Assembly: GCA_947374445.1 (NCBI GenBank)
Contig: CANCBY010000063.1
Location: forward strand, 1-11,637
Length of the DNA: 11,637 nt
Direction of reading: 5' to 3'
From: Pseudobdellovibrionaceae bacterium
GTDB lineage: Bacteria; Bdellovibrionota; Bdellovibrionia; Bdellovibrionales; Bdellovibrionaceae
In this document: piece by piece, positions 6,775-11,637 of the stretch
How positions within the stretch are numbered: position 1 is the stretch's first letter
How the letters are laid out: every line of letters starts with the position of its first letter
The notes under the pieces: model-generated
Told to the model about the DNA's origin: nothing
Database searches by the model: none
Seen by the model: only the letters and a program-made list of their open reading frames with translations
Translations under genes and position numbers: made by a program

Positions 6775-8712
6775 ATGGCAGGACCAGCAATACTCATTTA
6801 TGAAGACGATGAATCACAGGCGCAAGCCTTGGTGGCCGCGTTTACTCGTGCTGGATTTCAGGCCTACAATTCTACCCGTGCAGATGAAGTCAAAGAAATG
6901 ATAGAGTCTAAAAAAATTAGATATCTATTCGTAGATTGCTTGTTGCCCGGCATGAGTGGAGTCGATTTTGTTGCATCTATTCGCAATCAATATCCGAGTG
7001 AAGTGTTAGATGTTATTCTAATGAGCGGTATTTTTACCGACGCGATTTTTATGAAAGATGCGATTCGCTTAACTCAAGCGATTTCTTTTTTAAAAAAGCC
7101 GTTTGGAATTGAAGATGCGCTCAGGCTAGTCAAAGCCGACGAAGAGCCCAAAGCAAAATCAGAATATATTCCTCGGAAAGCTCTCTATTCGATTTTTAGC
7201 AAAGATAAAATCAGTCTCCGTGAAAAAAGAAAAGTCATCGAGTCTTTAGAAGAGATTCATGGATATGATTTGCCTTTTATTTATAGTCTTTTGATTGAGT
7301 CAAAAATGTCGGGGCACTTAAATATTGTCGGAAAGAATGGCGAAGTCTCGGGAATATCGTTTTCTCAAGGAGCTATTGTCGCAGTAGATATTGCTGATCA
7401 AGAAACGCTTTTAGGTAATCTTTTGATTGAGAGCGGCTTTGTGTTGCCTGAGGATTTAGAGCCTTTTATTAGTGTGAGTTCACCCAAGAAGATGGGCGAA
7501 AGGCTCATCCATGGAAGTGTTCTAAGCCCTCACGCCTTTAACATTGTTCTTTCGAGTCAGATGAGTATTCGTTTGTCGCGCACAATTATTAACTCCTCGG
7601 TGACAATTAATTTTGTTGAGACTGAAGTTGAATTTACCATGCCTCAGATCGATTCGGATTCTTTGCTCAAATTTTTGCACGACTGGGTTGCTGGAAAAAT
7701 TACTCTTGAGTGGTTAAAGACTCACTATTTGCAATGGGGCTCACAAAAGCTTGCACCCGGACCGCTCTATTCTGATTCAAATCCAGCTTTAGAAATGCCC
7801 ATTGTTTCGAGTATGCAAGACTTTGTAAAAAGTGTTACTTCGGGCTTAACAGTCAATGAAATGGCTGACTCGCAGAAGTTTCCGGAGGAATCATTTTACA
7901 AGGCTATTCACTTTTTGCTTTTAAAAGGACTTTTAATCATTCTTGAGTCTGAAAAAATTGTTGCTCAGAAAGATCTAAGTAAATATTTGAAAAAGATAGA
8001 GACACAGTTTCAGGGGCGAAATAAGTTTGAAGTTTTTGATATGATGGCGCGGATTACGAGTGTTTCTGAAGCCGAGCCACAAAAGGTTTATTCAACCTTT
8101 TTAGCGATGATTGGCGAAAACAAAGAGCTTGATGCCCCAGAGGCGAAGGCAGCTCGTAAAAAGATCAGCGATTTGGCAAAAGAATCTTTTGAATTTGCCC
8201 GTTCTGGAAACCGCGAGAAGCTGCAAGAAGAAATGGCAAAATTGCAGTTAGAAGCTAGGCTTAAAGCACAAAGCCAATTTGAGGAGGCCAAGAACAGTCT
8301 CCAGCGGGCACAGTATGCCGTGGCTCTACAATTGATCGAAAAAGCTGTAGCAGTAGAGCCGGGCCTTGAAAAAAATAAAATATTGTTGGCCTGGGCAAAA
8401 TTAGGTTTACTTGAGTCGGGCGTAAGCAAGCCGGGTGTGAGTCTCAAGTCCGTGCAAATGGATTTGATTCAAGTGGCTCCAGAAGATAAGTTCGACGCAC
8501 TTTTTAGTTTTGTGACGGGACTCTATTGCCGAGCAACGGGTGATTTGCTTGGAGCTAAAAAAGCTTTTGAAAAAGCTGTTAACATGGATTCAACTATGAT
8601 TGTGGCTCGTCGTGAGCTGACAAAGACTGTAGGGCAATCAGGTGCCAAAAAAGATGTTATGAACCGAGACCTTAAGGATTTAGTTTCAAATTTTTTCAGC
8701 AAGAAAAAATAA
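6775..8712 (+). CDS. Response regulator: receiver-PATAN (DUF4388)-TPR
   Basis: 645 aa from the ATG at 6775; the frame is open back to a TTG at 6697, which would add 26 residues ahead of the receiver fold. Receiver domain about 4-120: acidic D11/D12, phospho-acceptor D54 in FVDCLLPGMSG, switch S84 and K108 in KKPF, all conserved. A PATAN/DUF4388 domain follows (about 175-300; GHLNIVGKNGEVSGISFSQG, GNLLIESGFV), the module named for cyanobacterial PatA and common in myxobacteria and relatives. About 345-400 resembles a winged-helix-like segment (TVNEMADSQKFPEESFYKAIHF is its core). The C-terminal third is helical, with at least two TPR-like units (AVALQLIEKAVAVEPG; GDLLGAKKAFEKAVNMDS). PATAN receivers act through protein partners, in cyanobacteria affecting pilus motility. 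The CheA-like kinase nearby could phosphorylate it. It is convergent with the FliG-like gene, 7 bases apart. Confidence 0.9.
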   Translation: MAGPAILIYEDDESQAQALVAAFTRAGFQAYNSTRADEVKEMIESKKIRYLFVDCLLPGMSGVDFVASIRNQYPSEVLDVILMSGIFTDAIFMKDAIRLTQAISFLKKPFGIEDALRLVKADEEPKAKSEYIPRKALYSIFSKDKISLREKRKVIESLEEIHGYDLPFIYSLLIESKMSGHLNIVGKNGEVSGISFSQGAIVAVDIADQETLLGNLLIESGFVLPEDLEPFISVSSPKKMGERLIHGSVLSPHAFNIVLSSQMSIRLSRTIINSSVTINFVETEVEFTMPQIDSDSLLKFLHDWVAGKITLEWLKTHYLQWGSQKLAPGPLYSDSNPALEMPIVSSMQDFVKSVTSGLTVNEMADSQKFPEESFYKAIHFLLLKGLLIILESEKIVAQKDLSKYLKKIETQFQGRNKFEVFDMMARITSVSEAEPQKVYSTFLAMIGENKELDAPEAKAARKKISDLAKESFEFARSGNREKLQEEMAKLQLEARLKAQSQFEEAKNSLQRAQYAVALQLIEKAVAVEPGLEKNKILLAWAKLGLLESGVSKPGVSLKSVQMDLIQVAPEDKFDALFSFVTGLYCRATGDLLGAKKAFEKAVNMDSTMIVARRELTKTVGQSGAKKDVMNRDLKDLVSNFFSKKK

Positions 8713-8728
8713 GCTGCTTCTAAGCGGC
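8713..8728 (-). terminator. Possible terminator hairpin at the convergent gene ends
   Basis: GCTGCTT (8713-8719) and AAGCGGC (8722-8728) can pair. Read on the minus strand, the hairpin is followed by TTATTTTTTCTT, as in an intrinsic terminator, but the stem then has one C-A mismatch. On the plus strand the mismatch is a tolerated G-U pair, but no T-run follows. It overlaps the stop codon of the minus-strand gene. Confidence 0.3.
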
Positions 8729-9193
8729 AAGAGTTGAGTCAAGACAAAGGCTTGGATCAAAATTTGAAAATTTGATTTTACCTTCATTCTCGAGGTCCCG
8801 AGTGACCTGGATCAGCTTGATGGTAGCCGCATTTTGCTCGGCTTCTGAGTATTCTATTGCAAAGTCTGCATTTAAATTTTGGGTCACGCGAAGCAAAATG
8901 CTTTGAGGGAGACTGTTCATCAATGCCAGCTTATGATTGTCATTCAAAGAAGAGTGCAACGCCAGAATCACAGGGTCACTGAGTTGCGGAGTTATTTCCA
9001 TTAAAATATTTTGCGGCCATCCTAGAATTCGATTTTTGGTTAAGACTTTAGATCTTAGTAAATAGGCCCAGCCAGGGTCTTCGGTGCCAACGAGGTGTAA
9101 AAGGTTTTTTTGTTTTATAGGATCGCAAACCTCGATAAGTGTTAGGAGTTGGTTGAAGCCTCCCTGTTTTCGAAATCTTGTCAGCATAGACAT
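8720..9193 (-). CDS. FliG C-terminal-like protein, stand-alone and short
   Basis: 157 aa, soluble and helical. It reads as the second half of FliG (full length about 330-350 aa). DPIKQKNLLHLVGTEDPGWAYLLRSKV resembles, in pieces, the late middle domain; PVILALHSSLND and LMNSLPQSILL match the armadillo-like repeats before the torque helix; QVTRDLENEGKI matches the highly typical FliG end (ARRLEEEGEI-like). The EHPQR motif and the N-terminal domain that binds FliF are absent. By recalled alignment with E. coli FliG, the torque-helix charges (R281, D288, D289) fall on S, Q and N here, so it is probably not a working torque subunit. It may bind a switch component or a receiver protein, or may use the fold for something else. 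A good ribosome-binding site (GAGGG, plus-strand 9200-9204) precedes the ATG at 9191-9193. No flagellar gene adjoins it. Confidence 0.65.
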   Translation of the reverse strand: MSMLTRFRKQGGFNQLLTLIEVCDPIKQKNLLHLVGTEDPGWAYLLRSKVLTKNRILGWPQNILMEITPQLSDPVILALHSSLNDNHKLALMNSLPQSILLRVTQNLNADFAIEYSEAEQNAATIKLIQVTRDLENEGKIKFSNFDPSLCLDSTLAA

Positions 9194-9473
9194 TTTGCAC
9201 CCTCGACCATTGTCGGTATGAAACCTCTACTATATTACTTCGTTCTTACTTATCGGTGGCTTTGGCAATGACTAAAGTGAAGGTGTCTCGAAATGAGATT
9301 AGTGAGTTCTTAAGACTCGAGCGTCAATTTTAAACATGTTCGTAGGATTTTGAAACAGACGTTAGGAACGTAGACAGTATTTGGTCTCAGCTTCAAAATT
9401 AGATGAATAGGAAGGGACCTCATTTTGCAAAGGTGTGATATGAGCTGATGTTGGACTTATTGAGGGGGTAAAG
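9194..9473. other. Divergent intergenic region, 280 bases
   Basis: It separates the FliG-like gene (-) from the small membrane protein gene (+). No coding frame is convincing. An imperfect inverted repeat built around CTTAAG (GAGT-T-CTTAAG-ACTC, 9304-9318, one bulged T) could be an operator. On the minus strand ACCGATAA (complement of 9250-9257) is one base off the sigma-28 -10 box, but its -35 partner at the right spacing matches only 4 of 8. No clear sigma-70 pair was found for either gene. Confidence 0.35.
9462..9468 (+). promoter_or_regulatory. Strong ribosome-binding site of the small membrane protein gene
   Basis: GAGGGGG stands 5 bases before the ATG at 9474. It is among the strongest such sites in the window and is the main evidence that this short frame is a real gene. 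Confidence 0.7.
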
Positions 9474-9686
9474 ATGGAAGAAAAGATTTATGAAGCAAGG
9501 CCATACATTTATTTGGGACTTTCTTTTTATGCCATTGTCGTATCCCACAGCTCAGCCCTGATGGTGTTTTCTGGAGCACTTCTATTTATGACAGGGGCTT
9601 GGGTTGTCAAAATGAGAAGCGAGTACCGATATTATTATCGTCAGCTAGCAAAGCTTCAGTCTGAGCAAAGGCGTACTACAAGCTAG
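9474..9686 (+). CDS. Small two-helix membrane protein, unknown function
   Basis: 70 aa. A short acidic start (MEEKIYEARP) leads into two probable transmembrane segments (about 11-26 and 29-46) joined by a tight SHSS turn. A positively charged, tyrosine-rich tail follows (RSEYRYYYRQLAKLQSEQRR), probably cytoplasmic and helical. By the positive-inside rule both ends would face the cytoplasm. I do not recognise a family. The strong ribosome-binding site and the length of the frame support it as a gene. It stands alone, convergent with the P-loop ATPase gene with 6 bases between the stops, and has no functional link visible to either neighbour. Confidence 0.7.
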   Translation: MEEKIYEARPYIYLGLSFYAIVVSHSSALMVFSGALLFMTGAWVVKMRSEYRYYYRQLAKLQSEQRRTTS

Positions 9687-9702
9687 AGCAAATTAGCTTT
9701 GT
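9678..9702 (+). terminator. Hairpin shared by two convergent gene ends
   Basis: ACAAGCTA (9678-9685) pairs with TAGCTTTGT (9694-9702) with one bulged T, around an 8-base loop. On the plus strand it is followed by a short pyrimidine run (TCTT). It covers the stop codons of both convergent genes. A weak intrinsic terminator for the small membrane protein gene is the likeliest reading. Confidence 0.3.
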
Positions 9703-10319
9703 TCTTGCAGTGACTGCTGGTTGAGTGTCATTTGAATTTTTTCAAACGAGTTTCCTGCTAGCATCATTTTGATCGCACTTTTGGCCCGCATAATTTTCAA
9801 TAAAAACTCGTCTTCATGAGGTATTATCACTCGCTGTGGGTGACCGGCCCAGGCGTTTTTTATTTTGCTATTTAGCTCTACAGCTTCGCGGTGAGATTCT
9901 GTGCGAATAGGATTGGTTGTGTCGAAAGTACTTTGATCGGCTGTATCAAGATGAAGAACCCATTGATACCTTGTAAGCTCGGTGGCGCGAGTTGATTGCA
10001 CCGAAGTTAAAAAGTCGTCGCGATCATTTTCGGGCCAGTAGGCAATAGAGTCTAAAGATCCGCGGTCGCAAATGATAATATCAGCAGGGCTCTCACCGGC
10101 AACAAGGTCTTCGAGTTCCATCTGCGTATAGTAAATAGCTTTTTGTGCACATTTTCTTGCGAGAACACTTTTCTTTCGTGGAAATCCGCCGCGATACAGA
10201 ATTGAAGCGGCCTCAGGCACAACCGCTATGGTGTCAGCTGAATCCTTTTGTAGCGCTTCAATGAGAGTTGTTTTTCCGCCTGAAGGGCCACCTGTAATCG
10301 CAATTTTTAGCTTTAGCAT
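9693..10319 (-). CDS. P-loop ATPase of AAA_28 / NadR-like type
   Basis: 208 aa, complete single domain. The Walker A motif is GGPSGGKTT (10-18, K16). P35-E36 in VPEAA and D85-R86-G87 in IIICDRGSLDSIAYW correspond to the acidic/arginine motif of the AAA_28 family (PF13521), which includes the nucleotide-kinase part of NadR and the TTD14-like ATPases. It probably transfers or hydrolyses an NTP phosphate on a small, still unknown substrate. No NMN-adenylyltransferase or nicotinamide-transport part is attached, so calling it NadR would be wrong. It lies 39 bases downstream of the YbhP-like gene on the same strand and may be co-transcribed. The ribosome-binding site is poor (AAGAAAGA), and no other start is better. 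Confidence 0.8.
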   Translation of the reverse strand: MLKLKIAITGGPSGGKTTLIEALQKDSADTIAVVPEAASILYRGGFPRKKSVLARKCAQKAIYYTQMELEDLVAGESPADIIICDRGSLDSIAYWPENDRDDFLTSVQSTRATELTRYQWVLHLDTADQSTFDTTNPIRTESHREAVELNSKIKNAWAGHPQRVIIPHEDEFLLKIMRAKSAIKMMLAGNSFEKIQMTLNQQSLQEQS

Positions 10320-10358
10320 GGAGTCTTTCTTTTATTTTGTGTTCGCGCGATGAATCTA

Positions 10359-11105
10359 TCAAGCAAATTCAAATTCGGCAAGAAGTGGCAGATGATCAGA
10401 GAGTTGGCTCCAAGGCTGATTTTTGAGGCTGCGGCAAGAAAGTGGCCTGAGGCCCCGGAAATACATTCGGTCTAAACGGAGTGCTGGCAAAAAACAGGGA
10501 AAGCTTTTTGCCGGCTTTCCATGCAAAACCGTGTGCGCCTCTTGCAGTGCTAGCTTCGGAGCAATCCAGTCTGGAATATCATGAGCCCAATCATTGAAGT
10601 CACCCGCTAAAATAAGGCCTTCAGAGTCTTGTGTTGAGTTTTCTATGCGAGAGTTTATTTTATTCATTTGTTTTTTGCGGCCTTGGGCGAGCAGGTCAAT
10701 ATGCGTATTAAATAGGTGCAGTCTTTTGCCGAGAGGAGGAACCAATATCTTGCAATGCAAGAGCCCTCTTTGTTCTAAGGTATTGTTTGAGATATTAAGA
10801 TTTTCTTCAAACTCAATAGGAAATTTGCTTAGAATTGCATTGCCATGGTGTCGGTCTGAAAATACAGCATTTTTTCCATAAGAAAAATGAGGCCATACTT
10901 GGTCCGCCAAAAACTCAAACTGAGACTCTGTGGGCCATTCCTTGTGGCTTTGCACGAGAGTCTGATTTTCTCCCACGACTTCTTGTAAAAACAAGATATC
11001 GGCGTTGGTATCGCGCAGACTCTGCCGAATCCCATAAAGTACAAGCTTGGTACCAAAAGTATTGAAACCTTTGTGAATATTATAAGTGAGGACTGTTATC
11101 TTCAT
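10359..11105 (-). CDS. ybhP: YbhP-like endonuclease/exonuclease/phosphatase-family protein
   Basis: 248 aa, the size of E. coli YbhP (about 250), and close to it as I recall: NIHKGF at the start, ADILFLQEVVG, a WP...FEFLAD..W block, YGKNAVF, HHGNAILSKFPIE, and a late LDR-Y followed by LSDH. The metal and catalytic residues of the family are present: N9, E42, H135 (NTHID), D169 and N171 (AGDFNDW), D212, D237 and H238 (SDHLP). No signal peptide or membrane helix is seen, so it acts in the cytoplasm or at the membrane surface as a phosphodiesterase or phosphatase; the substrate is unknown. Its neighbour is a cardiolipin-synthase-B-like PLD gene, as in E. coli, which suggests a role in phospholipid metabolism. 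GAGGA (plus-strand 11111-11115) lies well placed before the ATG. Confidence 0.88.
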   Translation of the reverse strand: MKITVLTYNIHKGFNTFGTKLVLYGIRQSLRDTNADILFLQEVVGENQTLVQSHKEWPTESQFEFLADQVWPHFSYGKNAVFSDRHHGNAILSKFPIEFEENLNISNNTLEQRGLLHCKILVPPLGKRLHLFNTHIDLLAQGRKKQMNKINSRIENSTQDSEGLILAGDFNDWAHDIPDWIAPKLALQEAHTVLHGKPAKSFPCFLPALRLDRMYFRGLRPLSCRSLKNQPWSQLSDHLPLLAEFEFA

Positions 11106-11145
11106 TTATTTCCTCGATTGGGTCGAACAAAAGTATTTTTAACAT

Positions 11146-11637
11146 TTAGATCCAATACCGAAACCAATAAGCAAAGCGCGACAAAAATTGCTGCCAAAGC
11201 CCGATCTTGCCTAAGTCTTTTTTACTTATCGGAAGCGAGTTTTTTACGTCGGCATCCCATTGCTGAATAAGCTCAGCAATGCTTTGTTGCGATGTCAGCA
11301 CAGCTTCAACTTCTAGGTCATGGACCAGCGAACGGTGATTAAGATTGTGAGATCCGACGGTGGCCCAATCGTCAATGATGAGAGTTTTTGCATGCAGTAT
11401 GGTTGGTTGGTATTCATATATATGAACACCGGCGTTGATAAGCCGTAGATAAAGCGATTTGGCCGCGGCCTTAACAAACCAGATGTCTGATTTTGCGGGA
11501 ATGCAGAGCCCGACAAAAACACCTCGTCGTGCCGCCTTTTTTAAACCGCGAAGCACGCTTTGCCGAGGTAAAAAATATCCATTTGTAATTAGAATTCTTT
11601 TTTGTGCGGATTTCATTCTAAAGTTAAGATCCCGCAG
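11146..11637 (-). CDS. Phospholipase D/cardiolipin synthase B-like protein, C-terminal part
   Basis: The frame is open to the right edge, so the gene begins outside the window. The ATG at 11614-11616 is probably internal: the preceding codons (LRDLNFR) run straight into the PLD-typical KSAQKRILITNGYFLP. What is visible is the second PLD half-domain, with H75-x-K77-x4-D82 (HAKTLIIDD, counted from that ATG) followed by WATVGSHNLNHRS, then LEVEAVL and an aromatic C-terminal tail ending in RFAYWFRYWI. The family joins or exchanges phospholipid head groups, for example in making cardiolipin at the inner membrane. The DDWATVGS-NL wording and the YbhP-like neighbour favour ClsB (YbhO). The first HKD motif would lie outside the window, so activity cannot be judged. 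It ends 40 bases before the YbhP-like start. Confidence 0.85.
   Translation of the reverse strand: MRDLNFRMKSAQKRILITNGYFLPRQSVLRGLKKAARRGVFVGLCIPAKSDIWFVKAAAKSLYLRLINAGVHIYEYQPTILHAKTLIIDDWATVGSHNLNHRSLVHDLEVEAVLTSQQSIAELIQQWDADVKNSLPISKKDLGKIGLWQQFLSRFAYWFRYWI

Noticed and set aside
8720..9193. Pseudogene remnant of a full FliG
   Set aside because: The frame has its own good ribosome-binding site and an ATG at the natural beginning of the repeats. No FliG-like coding was noticed upstream on the same strand.
9250..9276. Second sigma-28 promoter, minus strand, ahead of the FliG-like gene
   Set aside because: The -10 box is 7 of 8, but the -35 box at the right spacing matches only 4 of 8. 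Too weak to call on its own.
9693..10319. NadR or a nicotinamide ribose kinase
   Set aside because: The P-loop family fits, but there is no adenylyltransferase domain and no NAD gene nearby. Only the family-level call is supported.
10594..11065. Plus-strand open frames opposite the YbhP-like gene
   Set aside because: They lie antisense to a strongly conserved coding region, overlap each other and show no protein-like features.

Overview
The window looks like chromosomal DNA from a Gram-negative, environmentally sensing bacterium, most likely Bdellovibrionota or another former 'deltaproteobacterial' lineage. This is inferred from gene content: a receiver-PATAN(DUF4388)-TPR protein, an RsbU/RsbW/STAS partner-switching operon, a CheA-like kinase with PAS sensors and a FliG-like protein. 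Signal peptides and periplasmic sensor domains support a Gram-negative envelope. No mobile element, CRISPR array, rRNA or tRNA was seen. Species cannot be fixed from the sequence alone.

Layout. 1-843 (+) is the 3' part of an exported ChaN-like protein; its start lies before the window. 967-1374 (+) is a stand-alone CheY-like receiver, tail to tail with 1387-3297 (-), a PAS-PAS-Hpt-ATPase kinase of CheA type. A 187-bp divergent intergenic region separates this kinase from the operon 3485-6659 (+). That operon encodes a membrane Cache-like/HAMP/PP2C phosphatase (RsbU type), an RsbW-like ATPase overlapping it by 4 bp, and a STAS protein that keeps the phosphorylatable serine. Next comes 6775-8712 (+), a receiver-PATAN-TPR protein preceded by a good match to a sigma-28 (FliA) promoter. 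It is convergent with 8720-9193 (-), a short protein resembling the C-terminal half of the flagellar switch protein FliG.

The right-hand part is more ordinary: a 70-aa two-helix membrane protein (9474-9686, +), then a minus-strand run read from the right edge inward. That run is a truncated PLD/cardiolipin-synthase-B-like gene, a YbhP-like endonuclease/exonuclease/phosphatase-family gene, and an AAA_28/NadR-like P-loop ATPase.

How the genes may work together (inference): the left and centre form a signalling island. A PAS-regulated CheA-like kinase probably phosphorylates one or both receivers (CheY-like, REC-PATAN-TPR). A periplasmic signal controls dephosphorylation of the STAS protein, countered by the RsbW-like kinase. 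The PATAN protein and the FliG-like protein, with the FliA-type promoter, suggest that the output touches motility or surface behaviour. The right-hand pair YbhP/ClsB points to phospholipid metabolism and has no visible link to the signalling island.
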